A DNA stretch of 64,000 nucleotides from Nissolia schottii (taxonomy: Eukaryota; Streptophyta; Magnoliopsida; Fabales; Fabaceae): positions 147,165-211,164 of the forward strand of contig QANU01058799.1 of the NCBI GenBank assembly GCA_003254905.1, read 5' to 3'. The notes beneath the pieces are model-generated. The model made no database searches. It was given only the letters and a program-made list of their open reading frames with translations, and was not told where the DNA came from. Below are positions 36,085-49,464 of this stretch, piece by piece. Position 1 is the first letter of the stretch. The number at the start of each line of letters is the position of its first letter. The translations under genes and the position numbers were made by a program.

Positions 36085-38024
36085 CTAGTCTTCCTTGGCC
36101 ATCTCAACCGCCGTATGAGCTGTCTTCTCTGGCTCATTTAAGCCAGATGACGAAGTTACAAGTTCTTCCACCAGAACTTTTCCTACATCACGACGTACTC
36201 CAATATCAGAAACCAATCGGTTAACACAGTAAAGGCCACAACCAACCACTGCCAAACCGCTAACACTGGTGGTCATAAAACGAAGCGGTGTAGAAACTAC
36301 AGCACTAGCAGCAGCCAGGTAAGATGCAGCTTGCCCACTTCGGCCTACACCGTAGCTTGAATTCACAAGCAGACCTGTTTTGCAGTAAATCGCAAAGTCT
36401 TCACAGTTATTGTTGAAAATATTGTAGCCCCCAAATCCATTTTCAAGAAGAAACAAAGCACGGTGGAGGACATCTTCAGCTGGATCAGAAGGAGCAAGGG
36501 TGCAGGTACCTCCTCGAGCTTTGGCTAGAAAAAATGCAGATGAGACACCATACTCAAAGAGGTATAGATTACCACCATTAAGAAAACAATCCAAACAGGA
36601 AGAAATGACGCCATCTTTGTTGGTTTGGTCACCACATCTTGGGCACGGATTGTCAGGATCACTCGGGGGAGATGAACTAACAAGGAAACGATCCAGAGCA
36701 GTTCCAGTTCCAATTTCTTGGCCTGCTCCCCTGGTGAAGTGGATCACCATCCCATCGCCAACATATATTCCTGGTATCTTGCACAAAAGCAGTAAGCAAA
36801 ACCAATATGTTCAGTATCATGGATAAGATAAAACGAAAGCATAGGCAACCAGTCCAATTCAAGTTTACGTCTCAAAAAATATGAATAGGGCTAAAGCACA
36901 CAAGAAGATCACTGGCATCTTACTATGCATGAATCTGGCCAAAATGCTTACTGATTCTAGAATTATTGCCAGTGGTATCTTTCTTGTTCAGAAGTTCTCT
37001 TTATACAGAGTCTAAGTTTTTTGCCTTACTCCCTCCCTGACAAAAAAGAGCCACACACATATACAGATTGCTAGCCAATGATTTTTCACCCCAGCTAGTC
37101 AGTCCTTTAACAAAAATTTACTGACCTCAAAATGCATTCGACCTCAGGATTATCTGTCCTTATTGATGTTCAAATAATTGCCTAATATCAGTAGGTTGCA
37201 CAATCCATGCAACTTTGCAGTTGGCACTGGGCAGTGTTAGTTTCCACTTTCCACATTATCAAATGTCAAATACAACATTGGCTTGCAATAATAGCTAAAC
37301 TAAGTTGAAGTATTTAACTTCTATGATATATTTGTCCATATGTAGAAGCTTTAAAAGCCCTGATACCCTATACTTCCATCCCTCCAATATTTATAAGGAA
37401 CAAACAGCACAATAAAGATGCAAAGTCTGAAAGATTGGCCAAAACTGGTCATACAAATAAATAAGTCACACACAGTTGGTTTACCTCAAAACATCCAGGA
37501 AATGACGCTGATCACTAAGAACTTCCGAACTTCTGAATGTAGAACATGAAATTAGATCATAACCATGGCACTAAAAATTGCCATCAGGTTCCAATGCTTA
37601 TTTTGTTTAAATACCTTATCAAACATCCAAGTGACCCCAATGAAAAAATTAAGACAGTCAACAAGTAAGAGTTAACTCATTAAATCTTGGCACATTAATG
37701 ACCAAATGTACTGACTTAAAAAGGTAGACAAACATGGACACCACGCCACACCTCACACTCGCGTATCATGAAATCACATTCCAAACTAAATAATTCTCAC
37801 CCAAAGGAATAGGAAAAAAAAGATAAAACACAAATCAATTTCAAATTTGCTGATACAAACACAGAACGATAAGAGAAAAAAATTAAAAAAATAAAATAAA
37901 ATAGAAAAGGGGAGAAGAAGAAGAAGAGACCGTGATGGGCATAGACGTATGCTTGTCTCCAGGAGTAGATGTGGTCACCGGGCTTCAGTTGTTCCTTTTC
38001 GATCTTATTGGAAAGCACTCCCAT
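36085..38024 (-). CDS. LRAT/NC-domain protein, paralog B
   Basis: Two exons, complement(36085..36770, 37931..38024), 259 aa, with the same splice sites as paralog A. The same catalytic candidates are kept (His31, His42, Cys154 in NNNCEDFA), as are the Cys cluster and the C-terminal hydrophobic stretch. Relative to A, the first ~165 residues differ at only three sites that I count (for example AYVYAHHG for AYIYAHHG). The last ~95 residues differ at about twenty, mostly replacements (for example LLVNSSYGVG against LLVFTSFSVG, and CGLYCVNRL against CGMYCALRL). The open frame is intact, so both copies could be expressed. The leader just upstream of the ATG lacks ~85 bases present in A. Function is unknown, as for A. 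Confidence 0.88.
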
Positions 38025-39541
38025 TTCACCCTAATTCTCTGTTTCGATCTTGAATCCCAAACGCAATAGTGAAAATGGCGTTTTTACTTCCTTAGCCTGT
38101 ACTCAACGCGTTGGGGTTTCGGGCTGAGAAGACAGAATCTCGGATTATTCCCCCACTCGGTGATTTATGTTGCCCATGCCATTTACATTGTAACATTTTT
38201 ATTAAGTTCAAATTAAAGTTGATAACTACTCATTCCGCTAGAAATTATATGTTAGTTTAGCCAAAAAAATAAATAATAATTAATTATCTATTATTTTCAC
38301 TTTTTTGGATAATATTTATTGTTAAGTGTTGAATTATGCTCTTAATTTATTTTCTTGAAAAATGTTAACTAATATTATATTACAACTAAATAAGGATAAT
38401 TTAATAAAATTATTCTTTAAATTACTCTTAATTTAAAGCTTCTTATTATCTGTGTATTTAGCTAAAATAACACATAATTCAAGACGAATGGCGTAAGATT
38501 AATGTTAACCTGGTGAGATATCTGTTGTAGAGTAAAATAAACTCCCATTCCCATGAGAGATACTCTAATTACACAACCTTCCTCTTTATTTCTAAAAAAT
38601 TTAGTCTAAAATGCTTTATTGATTGAAATTTACATGTATATTTACTAAATTACCCATTATACAAAGTATATTTTGTTTTGTACATTTTTACATTTTATTG
38701 CCATCCAATTATAAATTGATATATCAACATGACTTTCACACTCACTACTTGAAAGGTCATTAAACAATTATGTAAAAAAAATTTACTGCATCAAAATCTC
38801 TTTTATTAAATAGTGTCAATATTTTCTTTAGATTTTTTTAATTATTCATAATTATGCATAATCATTAAACTCATAAATAATTATGTAATAATAATTCATC
38901 AAAATATAAATAGAAAAAATTATGTACATGGATATGGTACAATACTGCAATATATAGAGTCTTTGAGTTGGATTTTAGTTTAGTTTTGAAAAAATGTCAT
39001 GATAGGAAGTAAATTTGGCTCTTACTTTGGGAGCTTTCCAAGCCGCTAACAGTGATGTTAACTTCACAATTGTTACTTTGCATCGGACACCTTTTACGTA
39101 GCATCCCAGATTTCTTGTTCATGTGTTGATGTATTAATTTTTATATGAGTAATTATATTACAATAACAATTATTTAGGACAATTTTAAGACAAACACACT
39201 TATATACATGTAAGGTTCACTTTGAACCTTTTTATAACAAACCCTCACTTTTGTGAATATTAATTGTCTCAAAATTATCCCTTTAAATTTTTATTCTATC
39301 ATTTCTTTTTTTTATATTTTAATTTTTAAATACATTTTTCTCTTATTCCATTCATTTGATCAAGCCGTGAATTTTTTTTGTTTGGGGTTAAAATGCAAAT
39401 TATTGCTTCAATTTTAATATATACGCATTCTATTTTTCGAGATTTGAAATGATATAATTTGTTCTTTTAAAATTTGTCAGTAGAGTATAAAATTCTTTGA
39501 CTTCAAATGTGATCTAAATAATTACTACAAAATTGTTTAGT

Positions 39542-40640
39542 GTTATGGACTAGTGGAACTCACCTTACCCACTTGCACTCGCCAGCCTAAGAGGAGAGCT
39601 TCAAGCGCTCGAATGGAGAGGAGGTCACATCATAGGATCAGGAGGAGAGCAGTCCACAGAGCGCACTCAAGGCCACAGGCCCAAGACCTAGGACCTAACC
39701 TAGTCCAACCCAACCAGGGAAAGAGTGAAGCACCCTCCTCAACGTCACAAATGGACTACATAACCAGCTCCGAAATAAGCGGGGTAAGATAAACCTTCGA
39801 GATAAGGGAAAACAACTAATTGAGTTACCCACGCTCTATCTCAAACTAATCGACCTACCTCACCTATAAAAGCACATGACCTTAATTCATCAGGTATCAC
39901 TCATTCACACTCTCAAATACTCATCAAATCCTTGTACTTACTTGAGTGTCAGAGTGCCTTTGTAGGTACACCATGTTGTCTCTCTCTAGCACTAGGAGCA
40001 CAGTGTTTGCGCTTCCATCAAGGCACCTCAACCATCCATCTACTACATTAAGGTATATTCGTTCCTCGCTTGAATCGTCAGACTGCCTTTGCAGGTACAC
40101 CCCGTCGTCTCTCCCTCGGACCAGGAGCACCACATTAGAGCTTCTATTAAGGCCCCTTAACCATCCATCCACTACATTCAGGTATATTCATTCCTCACTC
40201 AAATTACTTTAGAACATTGGTGTCATCCTTGAAGACCTTGATATTGTCTAATAAGTGTCAAACTATCCTCTTTTCTAGTGCTCAGATCAAAGCAAACAAT
40301 GCAGCTGCGAACCTTCCCCAAGACCCTTGTCCACTAGGGATGCCTCAAAACGGGGATGGGAACCAACACCACCCATTCCATGATGTTGATCCTTGAGACA
40401 GACATACTGGGTCTGAATCTTGAGAAAGCTATGTGGAGCGCCAAGAGTCCAATGGCTACCATGTCCCTTCTCGAATAGTCATCTTGGATTCTCAAAATGA
40501 GGCGGACCCCCAAGCTGTTATCATCGGGCTCCAGGACCTTATTGATCGATAGTAGCAGCGTATCAAAGCCCTCAAGCAGAGAAAGATGCCACGAAGAAAG
40601 GAATGGAAGGACCAGGACCAAAGAGGAGTAGATTGGGACT
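39542..40640 (+). mobile_element. Gypsy-type LTR plus gag remnant
   Basis: The LTR starts TGTTATGG at about 39544 and probably ends ...TTTAGAACA near 40216, followed by TTGGTGTCATCC, a decayed form of the usual TTGGCGCCGTC primer-binding region. Inside the LTR a ~127 bp unit is repeated twice (about 39950-40076 and 40079-40207; landmarks TGCCTTTG(T/C)AGGTACACC and ACCATCCATC). Downstream to 40640 short, stop-broken frames suggest gag. No protease, reverse transcriptase or integrase follows. Confidence 0.6.
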
Positions 40641-42990
40641 AGACTCCTACAAAGTTTGAACCATTACAAGCCATGAGTGTGTGAGAGGTCGCCAACCCCA
40701 CCATGTCGTTGGAATAGGGACAGGTCTCCGTCCCCAGCTCTACGATGAAGGAGATCCCTAAGACCCCTACTCCAGAGCGTCACCAACGTTGTAACGACCA
40801 AAAAATATTACTGGCATGCAAAGGACTAGTTTCCTTACGAAATCCTCTTGGAACTCTTTTTCGTAAAAACATGCTTTTTAATCCTTTAAAAACATAACTG
40901 AAATTTCTAAGTAAACATAAATTGTTACAATTGTTACTTTCAAATATAAACATACTATACATGTAATACATGACACGGTCCTAAGATCTTGTCTATGTAC
41001 ATTTGAGGCACTCTAGATACTGACTTGATTATAAAAATAAAATCTAACATATCCTATGGACAGTTTCACCTCAAGCTGTTTGCTTACTCAAGAATCCTGA
41101 TGTCGTTGCTACTGATAGTAGTCTCCATGAATTGCTCTTATATCTTGACTTGCAATCTAGAAAAGGAGGTTGAGGCTTTGGAGAGGGCCTCAGTAAGCGA
41201 GCAATCACCAACATCACCCACAAGATGTTTCAAAACATGGATATAAATATACAATACATAATAATATTATTCATATGAAAACATTATAATATCATAATAT
41301 GAATAATGAAATTTCATAAAAAAAATTAAAAAAATTATAAGAAGGTAATTGATCCCAAGCAATGTGGTCTGACTGTAACTGACTACCCAAGAACCTAGGT
41401 CTTGAAAACTAATGATAATCTGATCTATCTGAGTCCCCAGATCCCTAATAGTTGATGATACTACAGTGATATGCCAAGGGTCAACATAAGTTGTTGCTAA
41501 TGTACAATACTATCCTAGATCCAACTTCTATCAAAATGATTTAAACATAATAGCATAAAATCCATTAACATGAGCTAGTCAAGCTGTATAACTGACATGA
41601 ACATAAATACTAAAATCCATGAACATACACATGCAACATGATGATCATTATGCATTTAAAACAATGGTTCCATGGCTTTTCTAAAAAGGTTTTCATGACT
41701 TCAGAAATCCTTTCGTAAACAGTTTCATAAACAATTTTGTGAGCAGATTCGTAATGTTGGTAAATGTGATTCTCATAAATAAATAGGATAAAACATATTT
41801 TCGTAGAAGAGTTCAATAAAATGTTTTCTTAAATACTTTTGTAAAACAATATTTCATAAATCCTTATTTTCTATAAATGCTTGAAATATGCATGAACATA
41901 AAATAATGGCTAAAATAAGTCATGAGTAACAACCCACTCACCTGCATTGCTTGTAAGCGCAATGTTGCAACCTGTGGCCAATTGTGAAACTTTGGACGAC
42001 ATTCTCAAACTGACAAAGAGACATACATAAGAATTACTAACACATGAAATCAAAGAAACGACATAGTTGAAAGCAAAACAGTGCAAGTGGGCATTGCACG
42101 TCAATGATACAGTGCCCTAACAATGCTTCAGTGTTAACATCATGAAAACCTAAGTTGGCCCCAGCGCCATTGCGCCCTTGAAGTGCAATTGTGCTAGCAT
42201 TCCTAGTGCCATGGTGCCCTGGAGTGCAATTGCGCTCGCGCCGCCACCAGAAAACCTAAAACTACGAAAGAAAAGACACAAGGAAGACTAAGGGGACTTA
42301 TCACTCATGAATAACACTTGAACAATCACTTTGAGCTCCTACGCTCCCAAAAGACGAAACTTAAGCTTTGCAAAGGTCCACCCTTGGAAGGACCCTCACT
42401 TGCACTTATGGGAAAATAATAAAAATTATTATTTTCTAATCCATGGTAAAACTCATGAAGTAAGGCTCCATTTATTGGGGAATACTACCACTCCAAATTC
42501 TCTAAAACTAGCAATGTGGGACTTAAAGGTTTGCTCAAAGCGACATTGCGTTGAGCTAGCATAACTACACTGGCACCTAGCACCATTATGCTACAAAAGC
42601 ACCATTGTCTTAGTGTCTCCTATCTTGTATTTTCTACCATCATTTTACTAAATGTTAAATAAAAAATTAAGCGATAATCCTCATCCTAGACAGACAAATC
42701 AAGTCCAATTACTTGCTCCTCGTACTATAGTCCATCATTGAAAAATAATTACTTTAGCTACATTCATCCTCTGCTCTCTCTCCTCATCTCGTCAATTCTA
42801 TACCTAACACCTACAATCATGTAACTATTCTACCCTAATCGAAAGTGCCCCCTGGCTGTTCTGTTCTTTAAATTTCAAACGACAAACTCCATAAAATTCG
42901 GAAAGAAAGGTCTAAGATGAGCACAAGATGTAAACTTTTTTTAACAAAGAAGAAACAAAAGAAAAAAAAAATGCAACATTTGTGACTTCA
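40641..42990. repeat. Unclassified LTR-like repeat sequence
   Basis: TGTAACGACCAAAAAAT at 40790 looks like an LTR start, comparable to TGTAACATCCCG at 3592. 42110-42240 contains repeated short motifs around GTGCAATTGCGC/TGCCCT. No coding frame was recognised and no matching second terminus was found. Confidence 0.35.
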
Positions 42991-42997
42991 CAAAACA

Positions 42998-45680
42998 TCA
43001 AATTAAAGCCAGAAGACACGACACTTTGTCAATGCATAAAAAATTCATGGTGAATTTTTCAGGAGTGTCTCCTATATTGACCTGCACTAGCTCTCCCTCT
43101 AGTTGGGGCCTTTCCCTTTCCCAGGGCCCTAGTATTTGCAGTTCTGTCAACATAACATCCGCGTCTTTTGGTCGGACAGTCTTATGAGGCTTCCGACACT
43201 GCCCCCAAACTTGCAAGCTCGCATTATAACACTTCCTGGCTGTGATTTGATCTCGACGGACAGTGGTCACCTCATTGGTATCTATTCAATCTATCATGGT
43301 TAGGGCTACAATGGAGATATTCATGTTGATATTATTTAGTATGGGTCATCCAAGGATGATGTACTAGGGTGAGGGCTTGTCCACAACCAAAAATTGCACT
43401 TTCTTAGTATGGGTCCCTGGCTTTTGTCCTAATGTGAGGTAAAGAGATATAAAGCCATCTGGTGTGACTGTTTCCCCGGTAAAATTTACTAGATCTTCTA
43501 GGTAGTGCTCCAAATCAAAATTTTTCAATCTCAGCTAGTCAAAACAGTTGCGAAATATGATATTTGCAGAGCTTATCTAAAAGCACTCTTCTAACCTCAG
43601 CATTCACCAAATACATTGAGATGAACATGGGGTCATCGTGGGAGGGGATAATTTCATTGTAGTCTTCTTTGGTAAAGGTGATATCCGGAAAATACCTTCT
43701 TCCACGAAGTTTATTCCCCCTCTTCCTTGTATAGGTGGAGCACCTCATGAAAGTGCCCTTTTTGAGTAGATCTTGGCATCCCTCCACCTCCAGATCCTCT
43801 TGCAATGTTGTTGACGATCTTGGTGGTTTTGGGTCCTCTGCATTCTCGGTCACCCCTTTCCTCCTAGGGATTGTTTCATTTGTGATTATCCTTGGGAGGA
43901 TGTCGTCGATCCTGGTCTCTTTCATTGATGCGTCTTTTTCGATTGACTAATATGTATCGTTCCAATTTTCCACTGCACACCCACATTTCTACTTCGTCCT
44001 TCAGTTCAATACATTCTTTTGTATCGTGGCCATATAAGTTGTGATAGTGGCAAAATAAAGTGGTGTCCATCCCTAGCCTTAGCCGTATTGGTTTGGGCTT
44101 AGGAAAACCATCAATATGTTGTATCTCCTTATATAACTAGGTGATGGAGATTGTGAGGGGTGTGTAGGAGTTGTATCTTCCTTCTCGAATACTTTTAGAT
44201 GTTCCCTCTGCAAATATTTACGGAGTCCTCGCCTTTGCGTGCTTTCAACAGGTCCCTTTGTGGGTCAGCCTTGACTGCTTTCCTACCTTCGTCCTGGTAT
44301 GAAAATTCTTCTGACCGCTTTTGTATCTCAATGAGACTCCTTGGTGGTCGTTTGGAGAGATTTTTGGAGAATAGATTGTCCCTTTTTAAGCTATTGGTTA
44401 GGCCCATTAGAACAACTCGTGGTTGTAAGTCTTCCACTTGTGCACATTCCATGTTGAAGTGATACAGGTACTCTCAAAGCATTTCTTAGTTTTTCTGGAT
44501 TAATCCCAAGAGGCTCACGACCTTCTTGGGTTTCATTCTCCGCGTAGTAAAATTTGCTAGGAACCTCTCAGCTAGCTCGTCAAAGCATCGAAGGCATTTA
44601 ATAGGCAAAGCGTTGAACCAGCTAAGGGTCCCCTTCCATAGTGTTATGGGGAAAGATTTTCATTAGATGGTGTCAGAAGCTCCATCGAGGACCATCTTGT
44701 ACCCAAAAGCATCTAGGTGATGTATGGATCCAAGGTTCCCTCATACTGCTCCATGTTGGTTACGGGACGAAAATCCTACACAGGGACAACGACCAGGATG
44801 TTGTCAGTAAAGAGGTGTTTCTTTTAACCCTTGGTCTTTCTCTATCCTAACCGGTTCCTGTCAGTGGTCCACCATGTAAAGTCCGTGGTGGACCTGTATG
44901 CGGATTCTAAAACTTGTGCCTCCTGGGCGGTGTACGTGGGGTGTTGACCTTCCTCGCGGTTAAGACCATTGAGGTGGTGACTCCTTTCCTCTGCACATTT
45001 CCTTCATTGGTCTTCGCTCTGCTATAGTTGATGGAGGGCCACCTCAAGCTACTGGATCTTAACTACTTGGTCTTGCACTATCATAACCAAGTCCGATGGT
45101 GGAGGTGCCTTTTCTCCTCCCTGGTTTTCTTGGATCTCAGGCAAAACCTGATCATGTAGTATCTCCTCGAGAACTGGGTTCTGGGTTTGGTGATTTGGTT
45201 GGGCAGTGCTGCCAGCTGAAATTGCTCCTTGATTATTCATTGACAGCACGACACTGTAGGTCTTTCTGGTGTATTGAAGTGGCATTGAGATCACAGAAAG
45301 GAAGACTAGTCCAGGTCGTGGGAGGCCGTAAGTCCCCATAGACGGCGCCAATGTACCGAAGAGTGGTTCTCAGGTGGTTGTTGGACTCCAAGCTTCCTTG
45401 GTTGATCTCCGAGATGGTGGCAGGGGTACCTATAAGCACTCCGACACCTAAGTAAGAGTTTTTCTAGAGTGAGATATTGAAAAGAGTTTCGATTCATACC
45501 TGGTGGGTGAGTCCTTTTATACCTGAAGATCGCCCATCGGTATCAGCGGGGTGGTTTCTGAGAATTTTCTCCGTGGTCCCAGATTTCTCTCGTGGGCACC
45601 AGAGATCTCTCCCTTGATCAGTATTCTATTCTAAGATGGTCATTCTGGGGTTGACGGATTGGGCTTCTGGCCCATGATCC
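42998..45680 (-). mobile_element. Gypsy retrotransposon remnant, antisense (LTR, gag, protease region)
   Basis: Read on the minus strand, the LTR occupies about 45680-45354. It is followed by TTGGCGCCGTCTATGGGGAC (primer-binding region, complement near 45340-45353), then Gag pieces at 45351-45049 and 44452-44195. A knuckle-like CHYHNLYGHDTKEC (44070-43876) comes next, then 43925-43539 towards the protease and 43270-42998 (VRRDQITARKCYNASL, seen in Pol linkers). Frames are broken by stops, and reverse transcriptase and integrase are missing. The 3' LTR was not found. Confidence 0.75.
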
Positions 45681-45699
45681 ATGGAGTACCTCGGAGGGC

Positions 45700-47300
45700 C
45701 ATTTGGGTGTATTGGGCTAGTCCGTAGTAAGAAGGTTTTAAAATGGTTTTACATGGATAAATCGTATCCATTGGGTATCCCAATGATTGTGAGATCACTT
45801 GGTGTCAATAAGGATCCATTTCGACCTTGTGAGAATGATAAAGAACTTCTTGGTCCTAAAGTACCATATCTTAGTGCTATTAGAGCACTAATGTATCTTG
45901 CTGACAATACACTATCGGATATTGCTTTTTTTGTAAGCTTATTAGCAAGATTTAGCTCTTGTCCAATAAGAAGACACTGAAATAGTGTTAACATGTATTG
46001 CATTACTTATAGGATCTATTGATAGAGGTTTGTTTTATTCGAATGAATATAGTCCTCAACTAATTGGATAGGCAGATGCAGGTTTTTAATCTAATCTACA
46101 TAAAGGTAGATCCCAAACAGGCTATTTATTCACAAGTAGAGGTATAACTATATCATAGCACTCAACAAAACAAACTATAGCTGCCACTTCATCAAATCAT
46201 GCAGAAATATTGGCAATTCTTGAAACACATCGAGAATGCATTTGACTTAGATCGATCACCCATCACATTCAAGAAATGAGCGCATGCCCTTAGAAAAGAA
46301 GATGCCAACAATCATGCATTTAAGACAACATTGCTTGCATAAGTCAGCTGAAAGTTAGGAAGCATGCATACTTCATGAGATTGTCCTGTCCCCGTGTCCG
46401 ACACACTGCCGACAACGACATGTGAAGACACTCGTTTGACACATTGTCGCACATGTCCGAAAGTGTCCAAATAAAAAAAAATCATAATTAGTCATGTCCA
46501 AGTGTGTCCAAGCTATATCTAAATGTTTTTTGAGCCATGTCCGTACTATGTTCTTTAAATATTAAATAATTTATAATAATATGGATATTTAGATATTTAA
46601 CAAGTATTGACACATGAAAATATCTTGAGTGTTCCATATAGTTTGAAAAGAATTTTGAAAGTATTAAAAATTAATAGTTTGATATCAATGAAAGTATTAA
46701 GATATTATTATAAATATTTAATTTACACCTATATATGATGTTCAGTGTCCAGTAAAATTTTGAAATTGGTGTGTCAACGTGTCACGCGTCGTGTCCCGTG
46801 TTCGTGTCATTGCTTCTTAAGCTAAAAAAGGATATATTAAAGGGGACAGAACAAAGCATATTTCATCAAAGCTCTTTTACACACATGATTTTCAACAGAA
46901 TAATGATATAGATGTTCAACAAATTCATTCGAGTGACAATTTAGTAAATTTATTCACTAAAGCTATGCCTACTTCAACATTTGAGAAGTTGATATACAAG
47001 ATTGGAATGTGTTGACTTCGAGACTTGAAATGCTAATACTAAGGGGAGACTAAGTTTTTCCCACTGGATTTTCTCTTAATAAGGTTTTAATCTGACATAT
47101 TCTTAATGGACATCCAAGAGAGAGTGTCATGAAAATACTATTAAGTAAATATCATTAATTAGTAAGATCTCTTGAAATTTGATATGTCTATATATTCATT
47201 ACCCTTAGCCTATAAATAATATTTTGGATATTCAATGTATTAACACCTTTGTCTCTATTGTTTCTCCCTGTCTGTTCTATTATTTTTATAGTATTCTTCT
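45700..47300 (+). mobile_element. Copia retrotransposon 3' remnant (RT end, RNase H, LTR start)
   Basis: 45706-45980 reads KWFYMDKSYPLGIPM and LGPKVPYLSAIRALMYLADN (end of reverse transcriptase). Decayed RNase H follows (STKQTIAATSSNHAEI-like, to about 46250). After a ~465 bp insertion (46355-46819) the frame resumes KGYIKGDRTKHISSKLFYTH and ends SDNLVNLFTKAMPTSTFEKL at about 47010. A purine tract AAGGGGAGACTAAG follows (about 47040) and then AT-rich LTR-like sequence. Upstream domains are missing. Confidence 0.85.
46355..46819. mobile_element. ~465 bp insertion nested in the copia RNase H region
   Basis: The RNase H reading stops at ...CAGCTGAAAG and restarts at AGCTAAAAAAGG, giving a degenerate ~9 bp target duplication (AGCTGAAAG at 46346, AGCTAAAAA at 46820). 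The insert begins near GTCCCCGTGTCCGACAC and ends CGTGTCCCGTGTTCGTGTC, so both ends are rich in GTGTC motifs. No coding capacity is seen. The class is uncertain (MITE- or SINE-like). Confidence 0.6.
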
Positions 47301-47464
47301 TATTAGCTTTATAAAAAAAGATAAAAAATAAATATAATTGACTTACTTAAAAAAACAAATTGGTATAAAGTGCCGTTTGATTAAACCTCAAAGTGGAATG
47401 TTCACTTTTTTGTTTTGCACGAGTTAAGTATAATTTGATTTAACTATGCATAAAAGTTAGGTAA

Positions 47465-49180
<1,716 letters not shown>

Positions 49181-49240
49181 GTAGTGAGAGTGGATGGTTG
49201 AGGGAATTAATTACAGCAGGTTTGATTTGGACTGTTAATT

Positions 49241-49248
49241 TATAAAAG
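49241..49248 (+). promoter_or_regulatory. TATA box of the small one-TM protein gene
   Basis: TATAAAAG lies 217 bases upstream of the ATG at 49465. A transcription start ~30 bases on would give a leader of about 190 bases ending in a CT-rich tract (49375-49465). Confidence 0.5.
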
Positions 49249-49464
49249 GACTCAAATGTGAATTTTATAAAGTTGTGTGGGTCAAACCAAACAATTGGGC
49301 CAGGTTAGTCTTCGCCATCCGTAACGTTGACTCGTGATTGACTAAAACGGCAAAAACTCATTCGTTTCACACCCTCTCTCTTCTCTTCCCATTCTCCATT
49401 AATTTTTTTCATCATTCTCCCTCCCCACCTTCTCTCTCTCTCTACATTCACCTCTTTCTCTCTC

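Larger units (their letters stand above)
33910..39919. repeat. Segmental duplication, copy B (~6.0 kb)
   Basis: Collinear with 26421-33909 but without the ~1.1 kb segment and the SINE. It carries LRAT gene B (36085-38024). Compared with copy A it has two GCACTACT(C/T)-GAGTAGTGC palindromes (34782-34799, 34833-34850), one copy of the 128 bp block instead of two, and indels around the LRAT 5' end. Its right end lies within a gypsy LTR that continues intact beyond the breakpoint. Confidence 0.9.
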
